In this document: piece by piece, positions 18,094 to 31,500 of the stretch
Layout: every line of letters starts with the position of its first letter
How positions within the stretch are numbered: the first letter of the stretch is position 1
Assembly (NCBI GenBank): GCA_017645305.1
Contig: JAGCPD010000002.1
Coordinates: 1-64,000 of the forward strand
DNA: 64,000 nucleotides
From: Bacteroidaceae bacterium
GTDB lineage: Bacteria > Bacteroidota > Bacteroidia > Bacteroidales > Bacteroidaceae
Direction: 5' to 3'
Notes under the pieces: generated by a model
Told to the model about the DNA's origin: nothing
Databases searched by the model: none
Seen by the model: only the letters and a program-made list of their open reading frames with translations
Translations under genes and position numbers: made by a program

Positions 18094-19383
18094 ATGAAAG
18101 AAACAAAGACCATAACAAGAAATATAGTGCTTACCTCCTTGGCGGAAATAAGGTGGAGGAAGTATGCACATACTGCAAAGCTTTTCATTATCCAATTTTT
18201 CATTTTTTCATTTTTTCATTTTTTCATTTCTTCCTGCTCCTCCGAGCAGGAGCCTGAGCCTGAGCAGCAGAGGGAAGTAGAGGTGATGCCCTGTTCAACA
18301 TACTTTAACGAGGCGTTCTCTGCCGGAACACGTGGATGGATACCGCCATCGGGCTTCTCTGAGATTTCCGGTATGGAGGACAAGACCATCGGTATCTGCT
18401 TTACCCAGGACGGCCAGGAGCCTAAGAAAGGATACTTCGTTCACACCGGCGGCAAATGGCTTACCAGTGTGGAGGGCATACAGAATGAGAGCTACTACCT
18501 GTACGGCTATGTTCCGCATCAGGGCGGTGTATCATGCGACATTACCGATTTGGCCGGAAGGGTAAGCACAGGCAGCGAATACAGCGAGGGTGCCATACTG
18601 ACCATCAATAACCTGCCTACCATCACAGCCAGTGATGTCTGCGTGCTGGTGGGTGCCAGGAACGGATATAACAATGGCTACGATCATGAGCACCCCGAAC
18701 TGGACTATTCCATCACGGGACTGAAGCCCGGGGACTTTCAATACGACGCTAAGGCAACCGCTTTAGACCCGCCAACCCACGGTAACTGTGTGTTCCTGCT
18801 CTTCGATCACCTCTACTCTTCGCTGCGTGTCCGCCTCAAAGTACACGCAACCTATGATGCGCTGCGCACCATCAAGCTGAAGAAACTGAATCTGAGTACC
18901 ACTACCGACGACGAACCCACGAAGAAATATACCGACATTTCCATCACGTTGAACAAGACAACGGACGGTAGCTCACCCATCGCCAAAGACGGGTCGGGAA
19001 AGGAACTAATCACCTACACCCAAAGGGGTGACATCATCGGCAACGGTACGTTATATGAGTCAGAGAACCCCGAGGGCATGACACTGACAACAAGCTACCA
19101 ACCGTTCCAAGGCTATTTTATGCCTCATGGCATTACCACACTCATCATCACCAGCACATACGATATTTATGACAAGAACGGCAACATGACCCGCAAGGAT
19201 TGCACCGCCGAGAACACCATTGTATTCAGCAAACTGAACCTGGTGGATAGCGGGGGTGACCTTTTCCTGCAAACGGAGGCTCACAGGGGAATACGATATA
19301 CCATCGATATGACCATCAAGCCCACCTATCTGTACATGATGTCAGACCCCGACCTGGAAAATCCGACGGTTACACTTGAATGA
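18094..19383 (+). CDS. Fimbrillin-like lipoprotein 5, divergent
   Basis: A 429-residue ORF whose first 50 codons are nearly the same DNA as in fimbrillin 4 (MKETKTITRNIVLTS against MKGTKTITRNKVLTS). No in-frame ATG lies closer to the signal core LFIIQFFIFSFFHFFISSC, which supports use of the distal start. GTR-G at Arg80 replaces the usual TR-A. The KYWP motif is missing, YLYGYVPH stands for the usual AYAPY, and FDHLYSSLRV for the FxHAxARL motif. It is the last of the series and may be a tip or specialised subunit; this is a guess from position and divergence. Confidence 0.68.
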   Translation: MKETKTITRNIVLTSLAEIRWRKYAHTAKLFIIQFFIFSFFHFFISSCSSEQEPEPEQQREVEVMPCSTYFNEAFSAGTRGWIPPSGFSEISGMEDKTIGICFTQDGQEPKKGYFVHTGGKWLTSVEGIQNESYYLYGYVPHQGGVSCDITDLAGRVSTGSEYSEGAILTINNLPTITASDVCVLVGARNGYNNGYDHEHPELDYSITGLKPGDFQYDAKATALDPPTHGNCVFLLFDHLYSSLRVRLKVHATYDALRTIKLKKLNLSTTTDDEPTKKYTDISITLNKTTDGSSPIAKDGSGKELITYTQRGDIIGNGTLYESENPEGMTLTTSYQPFQGYFMPHGITTLIITSTYDIYDKNGNMTRKDCTAENTIVFSKLNLVDSGGDLFLQTEAHRGIRYTIDMTIKPTYLYMMSDPDLENPTVTLE

Positions 19384-19399
19384 AAAAAACTTTAAGCAG

Positions 19400-19448
19400 A
19401 AATATTCTCATGAATATTTGGCAGTTTCGGTGAAAAGCCGTAATTTTG
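19400..19448 (+). promoter_or_regulatory. Promoter and 8-4-8 inverted repeat of giant gene 1
   Basis: TTTG (19417-19420), 20 bp, then TAATTTTG (19441-19448). A perfect inverted repeat AAATATTC-TCAT-GAATATTT (19400-19419) overlaps the -33 element. The same arrangement with the same distances occurs at 34703-34751 and 35526-35574. Transcription would begin near 19455, downstream of the TTG at 19446 that opens the longest reading frame. Confidence 0.72.
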
Positions 19449-19529
19449 AAGATTGAAAGAACTGACTTAAAAGTGATAGCAACAAAAAGCAATATAAAAC
19501 CTATAAGACCTATAAGACCTATAAGACTC

Positions 19530-22500
19530 ATGAGACTAATGGGACTTATAAGACTTATGCTGTTTGCTATCCTGCTTAGTGTTCAGTGTTCCGTGTTCCA
19601 TGTTTATGCCCAGGCACCAAAGACTGTAAAGATTGGGGGCAATGTTTATGGCGGTGGAAACAAGGGTGATGTAGATGGCAATGCCACGGTAACGATAAAG
19701 GGCGGCACCCTGAACAAGGTCTTTGGCGGAGCCCGTATGGCCGATGTGGGCGGGCGCACCTTCCTGCATGTTGACGGCGAGCATGCCACCACCGATGTGT
19801 TCATTGTAGAAGCCTATGGCGGTAACGATATTGCCGGAACCATCGGACAGTCCGGCGAGGCTACCACCGTTCCAACAGAGCTTACAGGAGTGCTTACCGG
19901 CAGTGAGACCAAAGAAACGAATCCCGAGAAGAACGAGATAGACGAGACTTGGAAGACCTTTGTCTGCACCAGTCGCTCATCAAAAATCGTCGATGGCAAT
20001 ACCGTTGATGATAAAACCATTGTCATCGGTTCTCTGTATGGCGGCGGAAACGGTGACTTCGACTACGAACAGTCAGAACCTACAGACGGAAAGGTTACCC
20101 ACTCTATCTATAACAGAGGAGACAAATCGACCCCCATTGCCCAAAAGGTTACGCCAGAGGGTGATGTAGGCTTCCAGAAGCCCGAAATTCCCAAGACCTA
20201 CCTGGAGCTGAATGGCGGCTTGATTGCCCATGCATACGGCGGCGGCAACAATGCAACGATAACGGAGAATACCACCATCAGCATCAACAACCATAGCGAC
20301 GACCTTCAAACCCAGGCCATATCTTATGCCGCCGCTACCGGGACAACCCCTCAGGCTGTACTTGAATATCTGTTGGGAATGGTTAATCTCTCCACTTTCC
20401 AGAGCAACTACACCAGCTGGAGATATAACTTCGCCCGTGTCTTTGGCGGTAACAACAAGGCCGATATGGCCATCCGCCCCACCTGGAACCTGCAGACCGC
20501 AAGGATACGCGACCTGTACAGTGGGGGAAACCAGGGCCGCATGACGCACAAGGACGGTCTGCTCCTTGTTATCGACCCGGAAGAAACCAACCCCAAACCC
20601 CTTGTCATCGAGAATGTCTATGGCGGATGCCGAATGGCAGATGTACGTCCCAAGACCGATGTATGGGATCCGTCTCTGGATAATCCTGTAACGGGAGAAG
20701 AAGGCGACTATGCCGACGCGACAACCGTGAAAGCCGAACCCGGCTACCACTTCCCTGCCAATCTGGCAGCACGTACCCTTGTACTTGGCGGTGATATTGA
20801 TAATGTGTATGGCGGAAACGACATCATGGGTAAAGTCTATTTCGGCAATGCCGTAGGTGTTGCCACCAGTATCCGTGGTGACATCTATGGCGGCGGAAAC
20901 GGAGCATACGCCTATACTGATAACGGCGAACTGAAAAATAATCCGAATTATGCCGACTACTACTACGAAGTGCCATCCGAGAAAACCTCGGGAGAAGTCT
21001 TGCTGGACACCCGTCCCGATGCCGAGCAAGTATCCGTTATGGTAAGAGGAACGGCAGAAAAGCCCACCGTAATAGGCGGTTCCATCTATTGCGGCGGTAA
21101 CTGCGCAACCCTGGAGAGGGAAGAGAGTCACAAGAACCTCCCCAACTATCCCCTTACGGAGCTGAAAATCGGCTCCTACGTATATGCCGAGAATGTGTAT
21201 CTGGGCAACAACGGCACAGGTATGGTAAACGAAGACCTGCTGAAAATCTACAAAACCGAATACGACGGGTACCGGTACAACAGCATGGACCTGACCGACA
21301 TCGGACAGATGAAGACATACATGAAAGGGTGTGAAATGAGTCAAATTCCCAGGATAGTAACAGAGGATACCGAAAATGGCGACCGCTACACATACATACC
21401 CTACACCTCCCACATAGGTTCCCTGTTCCTGGGCGGAAACGTGGGCAGTATGACCTACGAGGGCAAGAACACCATGACGTTAGACAAACCGATTGACATA
21501 TATACCAAGGTGGTGGGCGGCTGTAACAATGCCATCGTACCAGAGGGTACTTACAACGCAATGTACGTGGGTGGTATCCTGGGCACCGAGGCCGAGCAGG
21601 AAACAGACGGATATAAGGAAGGCGGTAAGATAAAGGACCGTCTGGAACTGAACTTCAGCGGCATGAAGGTAGAGCCCAAGCGAGTGAATAACACCTATAC
21701 CACCATTACCAGCGGCACACTGACAGAAGGCAATGAATACTATACATCCAACATCCCTTCCCGTGCCACGAAATTCATCTCCGACGGCACGGAAACCGCC
21801 ACTGACGCGCATCCCTATTATGAACTGACTTCACGAGGCACAGAACTGGTATGGAACACCGCAGAGTGGAATTCCACTATAGATGGCTTTGTTGCGACAG
21901 GAACCTCGGGCGACAATCCCAACCGTCGTTTGCTGGACGGTAACGTATATGGCGGCTGTTACAACAGCGGTATCGTTAACGGCAACGTAATCATCAACAT
22001 CAACCAGAATGTGCAAGACAAGGATGTGGTGTTTGACGAATCCAATGTCGATTACGAGGGTCAGCGCGATGACTTGGAGACCCTCTCCATGTCGGTCTTC
22101 GGTGCCGGTATGGGTGAGGAGACCGAAATATGGGGCAACACTACCGTGAACCTGAACAAGGGTTATGTTTTCCAGATTTTCGGTGGAGGCGAGAAGGGTG
22201 CTGTAGGCAAGAAAAACGGAAGCGGAGACTACGTCTTCGATACCAACTACTGCAGTACCGTGAACTTGAACGGTACCAAGCCTATCTACTCGTCTGACGG
22301 GACAGATGCCGACTTAGCCGAATCGGAATATCTGTATGGTGGCGGTAACGAAGGAGACGTTTGCGGTAACACATACGTCTATTTAGGTAACGGACGTATC
22401 TACGATGCCTTTGGCGGGGCCAGCGATGCCAATGTTCTTGGACACACCGAAGTGTATATAGGCAGGCAGCCGGACGGTGCTGGCGGAATAAAGGACGGTT

Positions 22501-25500
22501 TCCCCTGGGTGCGGGATATCGTATATGGCGGTAATGACTTTGGCGGCGAGATAACCGGTCGTCATGAAGCCGGCTATGACTTTACGAAGCTTGTCAGGGA
22601 CTATGCCACCATCAAGACAAAGATTCACGGCTATCAGGAGGGCGAGGTGCCCGAGGTGCTGGATGCCGCCACATACGTAGAGTATCATCAGGGACGTGTC
22701 GATACCATCTTCGGTGGTGGATACGGAAATTACAACTATAGGGATACGGAGACCTACGGTGTAGGAAGCAAAATGCCCTACCAGCCAAGTTCCTTTGTCA
22801 ATATCCGTCCCAACACCAACGAAAACAACGCCATCAAAGCCATTTTCGGCGGTGGTACCGGCTACCCGCTTAACAGAGAGGGAGACAATGGTCAGGACCG
22901 CAGCTACATACTGATAGACATTCCCAAGAAAAACGACAATTATCAGGACAACTTCAAGAAAACAGAAGTGTTCGGTGCCGGCAGCTACAACGGTGTAGGA
23001 ATGGGTGTTGACCCTGCAATAGCTTCTGCCCCGGCAACTGCCGATCAAGCCTCGGCCATCATTGACCTGTGGCAGGGTCAGTTAGGTAACGTCTTTGGCG
23101 GCAGCTACCAAGAAGGTAACACACGCCGTACCGTTATCAACGTGCCCGAGGGTTCCACCATCAAGATGTTCACGAACGAGCCGAGTTCGGAAAAGGTGGA
23201 TGGACTCAGCATGAAGCTTCCACAGCAATACGGCAACATATTCGGCGGAGCGTATGGTACGCAGATACTGCCGCCCTGCGATGTATATGAGTCCAATGTC
23301 AACTATGCCAGTGAGGATGCCATCGTCAACGGTTGCATCTACGGTGGTAACAACAACGAACGCCGCACCCTCCGTACCAAGGTGAACATCTCGTCACCGG
23401 TATGGCAAACCCAGAAAAACGGCTATACAGGTACCGTCTTCGGAGCAGGCCAGGGTAAGGACACGTGGGCGGAATACACCGAGGTGAACCTGCTTCCCGG
23501 AGCCATGGTCTATGAAGTCTATGGCGGCAGTATGATGGGACATGTGCTTAACGCTGAGAGTGTACAGCAGTACATGAAAACATATAAAGACGGACCGTCA
23601 CCCGATATTTTGACAAGCGATCCCGACTGGGCGCTACGATACCCTGGCGGTTGGAGCCAAGCCTGGACGGATGCCTGGACCTTAGGCAGTTACTACGTAC
23701 CTGATGGTACGTGGGAAGACTATCTTGGCAACGAAGCTGCCAACCTCTCCGGCATAAGCAACCGTCCTGAGCTGGATGCGGATCCAATAGCTTCCATGCA
23801 GCTGCCGGCAAAGAAGTACAACGCCAACGTCATCATTAACGAGGGTGCCACCGTGGGTAACTATGCCTACGGAGGTGGCTACGGAAAGAAGGCAACATCG
23901 TCGTCCGATCCCAACTATCTGACCGGTGACGTATATGGAACCACGTACATTGCCCTGCTGGGCGGCGAGGTGAAAAAGGACATCTATGCTGCGGGTACTG
24001 CCGGCAGTGTAAATGATTTGTTCCAGGCAGGGAACTTTACCGCCTCAGCCAATGCCTATATCCTGGGCGGTACGGTACGTAACGTATATGGCGGCGGTTG
24101 GCGCGGAAGCGTAGGTTTTCACAACGGGGAACCCCTTAACGCAACAGCCAATGGCAGCGACATCTTCGGTGTATCAAACGTGGTTATCGGCAAGAAGGGC
24201 AGCAACAGCCATACTGGCGGCAACCCCTCCGTTACCCGTAACGTCTATGGCGGTGGCGAGGGTGGCGGCATCTATGGTACAGCCAATGTCTATATTAATA
24301 ACGGACAGATAGGCTACCGCTATAAGAACACAGCCACTGGCGAAGCACCCGAAAACTGGGAATATGTACCGGAACTCGACGATGCCGCTTCGGGGGACAA
24401 CCTCTTGCAAAAGAGCGGCAATGTATTTGGCGGCGGATATGTAGCCAACAGTTACGTTGATAACTCCAATGTTAAGATGTATGGCGGTACGATACGCGGC
24501 TGTCTGTTTGGCGGAGGCGAGATTGGTCCCATCGGGCGCGGTACTATGAAAAATAGCCAGGCAACTACGGAAGATCTGGGAGGTATCTATTCCAACGGAG
24601 CCAGCATCTTCAAGCCCGGAACAACCCACGTTGAGATATACGAAGGTCATATCCTCCGCGATGTATTCGGTGGCGGACGCGGTAAGGACAACTGGGGCGG
24701 TGAAGGCTGGATGACCGACTCTGAAAAGCTTACCATGGACCGCAGTGCCAAGGGCTATGTCTTTGGACAGACGGCAGTCTATATCCACGGTGGCGAAATT
24801 GGTACGGAGGAAGGCGTGGCACAGGGCTACGGCAACGTGTTCGGCGGAGGCGATATGGGTAATGTATATAGTGCCTATGTTATTGACAAAACCACAAACG
24901 GTATCGGAAAGAAGTCAGGTGTCCGGTACAACAAGGGTCTCACAGCAGGGGATGCAGGATATGACGACGATGGCTACTATTACAAATACGAGGGCGGAAG
25001 CTTCGTGACAGACGGAGGCGAAAAGCTTCCTACCGAGGACTGCAAGGTAACCATTGGACCGAACTGCAAGGTAACAGACCCAGGCGGCATAATGTTCACT
25101 GGCATTTACTATCCTGAGAAGACCGTCATTCCTGCGATAGACCTGGACTACATGAAGGCTAACAGCATCACCGGCTATGATGAAAACGGTATAGTAACAA
25201 AGGCTGGCGGCATTACATTCTCCCGTTCGTATGACCAGGGCGAATATGTCTCCACCTATGCCCTGCATACCCTGAAGGACAAGACCACCGACACTTCCGA
25301 AAGCGGTGCACACCAATGGGCGAAGCTTGACGATGCCGGTATCATCATCCACAATGCCGTGTTTGCCGGCGGTAATATATCCGCAGGAGAAGATGTCATG
25401 TCTGCCAATACCACTGCGGTATATGGCAATGTCACGGCTGCCATCCACGATGTCTATCATCGCGACCTCATCACCATCGGTACCGGTCACACAGGCGGTC

Positions 25501-28500
25501 TGTACGGCGACGGTAACCTGACTCTCGTTGACGGTTATCGCGGACTGAATATCACCAACTACGGTACCGACTATTACAATATCTCTTCCGAAATCAGTCT
25601 GGAATCCTATAATGCGCTCCCAGCCCGTGAGCAGGACTACTACGAACTTAAATACATCTGCGTTGGTGCCTGTATCGACAACGAAGGCAAATCCTACACA
25701 CCTGCCGATGGAAGCCTGAAGGCCTCCACTATCACGGCCGACGAGCTGCTGGTACGTTTCGAGGGCGTAAATGTTCCTGGAGGATCAACCCCCATGCTGG
25801 ATGCCAATGGTGAGCCCGATTCTCACTACTGGGAGGCAAACGGTGTATGCTCGCGTTATGCCGGCCGTATCATGAACACCATACAGCGTGCCGACTTCTG
25901 CGGAGTCTTTGGCAGCCGCATGGTGATGCAGGGTGCCAAGGACCGTGTACCTGAGATTGCCGACAATGCCCTTTATACCATTAACCGTGTACGCGAGGTA
26001 TCGCTGAACAAGAGAGAGTCGGTTATCGCAGCAGACGCAGGCAACCCCAAACATGCGATGCACGGCAACTACTTCGGTATATACAATAATGTAAAATTCC
26101 TGGGTGCCCTTACCAGCGACGTATTTATGACCGACCCGCGTACCTCGGATGCTACTACCTCTGACCTTATTGCAGACGGAACCACGACTTTCGTCGAGTG
26201 GAAAGAGGAACACAAGACCGACCGCAAGCGTAACCGTGCCAAGAGCTACAACGAAGTGGCATTGGCATCGGGTGTTTATCTCGAGATTACAACCGAGCTG
26301 AGTACCGGAAACAGCGTGAACGAGAAAGACTGGGGCTATGTTACGGGTGTCATTGGCCTGGATCTTATCAACAACATTCAGACAGGTGCGGGAGGCGGTT
26401 TCGTCTATGCCAAGAACGTACACGGTATTCCCACTTATGTCCGCAAGGAACATGCTACCCTGAGCGTACTGAATGCACAGGCTGTTACCAGGAAGAACTT
26501 TACATATTTGGAACCTGACGATACGCCCTCTCCTGATGAGCAGGAATATTGGGAGACCTCGGGTAACTTTGTTCACGACACCCAGACCATCATCGACGAC
26601 TGCTATCCCATTAGCAATCGCTATGACGGCCCAAACAGGGTGCCTGCCCATTACTGGTATATCAAGGGCTCTGTCTATGTCTATGACCAGTACATCTCGG
26701 CCTTCACCGGTGCCCCCAATGCCTATAGCGAGGTAGTGAACATCCCGCTCACCATTACAGCCGCCTCGAACGGTAAGATGCAGTTGATGAATGTGATGCC
26801 CAACCGCTATGCCTACTATGCTAACGGAACCACCAAGACAAAGCTCGACGGTGAGGACATTCTGGAAATCAGAGACAAGGAATACAAGCTGAACGACCCC
26901 ATCAGCTATTGGGACTACAACCTGCTCAGTGCAAAGGAGAAACTGCTCTTCGTAGAGAAGACCTACGTTACCATTGCCGAATGCGAGATTGGCGAAACCA
27001 CCTACCCTGCCGGCTACGTAATGCTGCCCGAGGAATGGGAGTCGCTGAGGAATGATGCACCGACGAAGACCATCGATGGCGAGAGCGTACCGGCAGTAAC
27101 ATCGAACGGCAGGGATGTGGCATTCGACTATGTATTCCGCGAATCCAACAACCTGAGCCACGATACGGGCTACATCCTTACCTACGACGTGAACAATCCC
27201 GATGTATGGAATGTATGGTACACGCCCAAGACCGACGATGCCACAGGCAAGATTAAAAAGAAAGACTTCGACGAACTGACGAAGTTAGAGCAGGAGAACT
27301 ACAACAACGGTCCCACTTACAAACCCTCGACGGCAGGTCTGTACGGACAGCACGAATACAAGGAGAGCGAAATCATCCCGAAGGATATTTATGTTGCCTA
27401 CGAAGGCGAGGACAAGAATAAGGACGGTGACTTTGAAGACGTAGGGGACACGAAGGGTCTGAAACAAAATCCATCCGTAACGATTCCCGCAGACGGCCAG
27501 GCTGCATTCGAACCTGCCTGGGTAGTAACCGCTACCATCGATGCCACTACGGATTCCTCCAAGCCTGCACACCTCTATCCCGGTGCTACAATTGCCAAAT
27601 CGGATTACGAGAGCAGTTGGGCATCCATAAGCAGCAGCGTGGCACCTGCCTATGTATGCAGCAGCACCCTGGAACTCGGAGGCGGAACCGTCATCGTTGC
27701 CAACACGATAATGACCGAAACAGAGAGGCAAGAATACATAACAGCCAACCCGTCAATGGAATCGATAATTGAGGAAGTTATACAGCCTGCCTACACCTGC
27801 ACAACGGCAGGACTCTACGGTGGAAGCTACTACGCTACTTCGGGTAACTACCGTGGTCTGGCTATCTGGAGTTCTATGTCTGAGAGCGACCGAGCGAACT
27901 TCAGTTACAACTACGATGCCCTTGACCTGCTCATTGATCCTCATTACAGCAAAGACCCGACAAATCACAATATCATACATCCCGAAGGACAAAAGTACCA
28001 GTACGACGGCAACGGTTTCACTACATTAGATGAGGCCAAGACCAACAAGGCTGGCTACTCCGTAGAAAAACCCGTGGATTACACGGCAACCTACGAAGGC
28101 GAGAGTAACTTGACCTATAAGGATAAGGATAATAACTCGCGAACCGTTACCGTCGGTCAGGAACTGTTACGCGAAGACTTCGAAAGCCTGCCTAACGAGC
28201 AGCGCCACTACGCACCCATTACAGTTCCCGATGACGGAATATATAATGTATATGTGGTGAACAGTCCGTTTATCCACGGCGAGACACCATACGCCATAGG
28301 CCAGACCATCGGTAAGGAAGATTTCAGCGGCCTGACCTCCGATGACCTGACGCATGTCTCTATATTGGAGTTCTTGCAAAGAGATGCTGGAGAGACTTTC
28401 TACTATTGCCGCGAAGAATATACCGTGAACCACAATGGCGAGGGACAACCCGTGAAGGCTGTTGTGGCAGCAGATGGTATTGCAGTGGGTGATGTCAAAG

Positions 28501-31500
28501 GAAACGGGGCTACCGTTCCCGTAGGCTTCATCATCAGCAAGGAAGGTGAAGGTGTAGGTCATACGTACGGTTACCAGAGCCTGACCAACAGGCAGCAGAA
28601 CTTCACCATCCACGGCGTGGCACCTGTAGAGACCAGTACGCTCTATGTAAGCCGAAAGAGCGATATCTACGACCTCTCAACTGAGAAGATTATCACCGTT
28701 ATCTACCGCTACGACTACGAGGAACTTGACGAGAATGGTAACGTTGCACCCGTCAGCGAGCGCCATGTGCTGAACATCCACATCAACTTCGAAAGCGGTG
28801 TGCCTACCATCGAGGACATCACTCCTCCGCAGATTGTACTGCCCGGCACACTTGTACAGCTGCGTACGCCCAACGTTACACCCGGAGCCTACGAGGTGAC
28901 TGGCGGTGGATGGACGTTGTTCGAGAAGGAGGAAGATTCAGACAGCCATACCAACGGCATACCCTACACGCCCGGCAGCGACCCGCTCTACTGGTACCAG
29001 AACAACTTCTGGGTAGCCTACTATGCACAGACCTATCTGGGTAAGACATACAGTAACGCCGTACAGGTCAGCGTGGCCAACTACCACGACCTGGCAGAGG
29101 TGATGAGCGAGCAGAACAAGACCCACCACATGTACATCGACTATCCGTATGTGGAGCGCGACCCGAAGATTTACATTAACAATACAGACGGACTTACCCA
29201 GTTCAAGGATTTGTTTGACTTGAGTGTACTCGACGGTTATGCCGTCGATGAAGATGGTCTCATCACAAGTGGCGATTTCGAGGGCCATAAGCCGCTGAAT
29301 ACACAGGTTCGTGCCGACCGCAACCTGGAGTTCTTCCTCCATACCGACCTGACCCACGAAGGCGAGTGGACACCTATCGGTTACGACGGTATCTGTGACG
29401 ATCCCTCTACTCCTGCAGATGAAGGAAAGACTGGCCAGTGCTTCGACGGTATTCTGCATGGCGACGGCTATACCATCAACGGTCTTGACCACTCACTGTT
29501 CAACCACCTCTGCGGTGATGTATATAACTTAGGTGTAACGGGTTCGTTCACCGGTGCAGGTATTGCAGAGACCGGCGGCGGCTATATCGAGAACTGCTGG
29601 ATTAACACAACAGGTACGCCTGACGGTACGGTCTATGCTATCTTCGGTAATCCTACTGCTGCCGTATCAACAACAAAGCAGATTGTCAACAGCTACTATC
29701 AGGATACCAAGACCTATAAGACTTCGGGCGGCAGTCATGGATTGGCTATACCCAAGCCCGACCGTGCCTTCTATAACGGTGAAGTGACATACGACCTGAA
29801 CGGCTTCTATCTGTACAAGCGCTACAACGACAACGCGAACCCAGGCGGCGAGCTAACATACAAATACTGGAAGGAAGGCGAGTCAGAACCGGTAGATGGC
29901 ACATACGCTGCCAACGAGGCTCTCTGCTCTTCGGGCTATAACAATGCCAAGTATGTTGAGGATCGCTTCGCCGACGGTGACTTCCGCTATGCCGGCGGTA
30001 CCATCCCGAACTATGAGGACGAGCGCCACTGGATAGAGGAAGTGGAGAGGAACGAAGAGACCATAGAAGTGGATCACTGGTCTCCCATCTGGCCCGATGA
30101 CTACCTGTTCTTCGGTCAGACCCTGAACTACGACCAAGTGGAGGATCGCACGCACCAGAATGTACCTACTGCCGTTATCCGCAGCAGCGGCAGGATTGAA
30201 TACGGCGAGACGGGTAACCGCGTCTATCGTGCTCCGGCCTACTACCGCAACAGCATCATGAGCGTTGCCCACTTCAACCCGTATGCTGTCTTTGCCAAGA
30301 ACAAATACGGTGACGCGAATGTGCTTGCCTACAAGGATATGACGGCCATTGACTTTACCGATGCCAAGTACGGACTGTATGAGAACTACAAGACCTATGG
30401 TTTGGGTCAGGTAGATGTCACCATCGATGCCAATACCGTCCATACCTTCTACCCGCCATTGCTGGACGACTGCGGTCTCAGTGAACTGAAACTGTCGGGC
30501 TTCAAGGGAGGCGTTAACGATGAACTGACAAAGAACCTGTTGGTTTATACCTTTGCTACAGGCGGCACAGGCGAAGGCGAGACACCTACAGCAGCCCAAC
30601 AGACTGCCAACGTGGCAAGTGCTGCCCTTGCAGAGCCTGCGTTTGCAATGACAAACGACACATACTGCACCGTAGATTGGGCTGACCCGGCCTCCATACA
30701 CGGACACTGGATAAGGAAAGCCGGCGACGGCTACCTGTCGGAGCGAGACCATCTGCTGGTGGATAAGAACGACTTCGATGCGCCCATAAGCTACGTATTC
30801 AACAGCGGTAAGCGTATGTGGCACCAGCGTGAACCTGATAATTATGTTGACAGAATAAAGGGTTGGGAAGATATAAGCCTGCCATTCTCGGCTGAGTTGG
30901 TAACCACACAGGACAAGGGCGAGATTACCCACTTCTACAACGGCAGCGACGTGAGCAAGAACGGTACCGGTACGAAGATCGGTCACGAGTACTGGCTGCG
31001 TGAGATAAAGGAGAACTCGACGATGACCCTTAAGAGCAGCACGCCGGATGTACTGATGGCCAACTTCCAATATCCTGCATACGACGGCGACGGCACCGAG
31101 AAAACGGACAAGACTGTCACCAACACTTTCCTGTGGGATTATTTCTACAAGAACGAGGCTCTGCACAACCAGAAGGACAAGAACGATGACACCTATCAGG
31201 AATACTACAGCAGTTCGCGCAAGTATAGCGGTTATGCGATGCTTACAAGGGGTATTCCATACATCATTGGATTCCCGGGCCAGACCTACTACGAGTTCGA
31301 CCTGAGCGGTAACTTCGTTGCCCAAAATACTGCGACAGACAACGATCCTATGATGGATGCTCCCACCAAGCCTAAGCAGACCATAACATTTGCTTCTGAA
31401 GAGGGTGCCCACATCTATGTGAGCGACACAGAGAAGACCGGCAGGAAAGTAAGCTATGACGGCAAGGACTACTACTTCGTGCCCAGCTACCTGAACAGGG

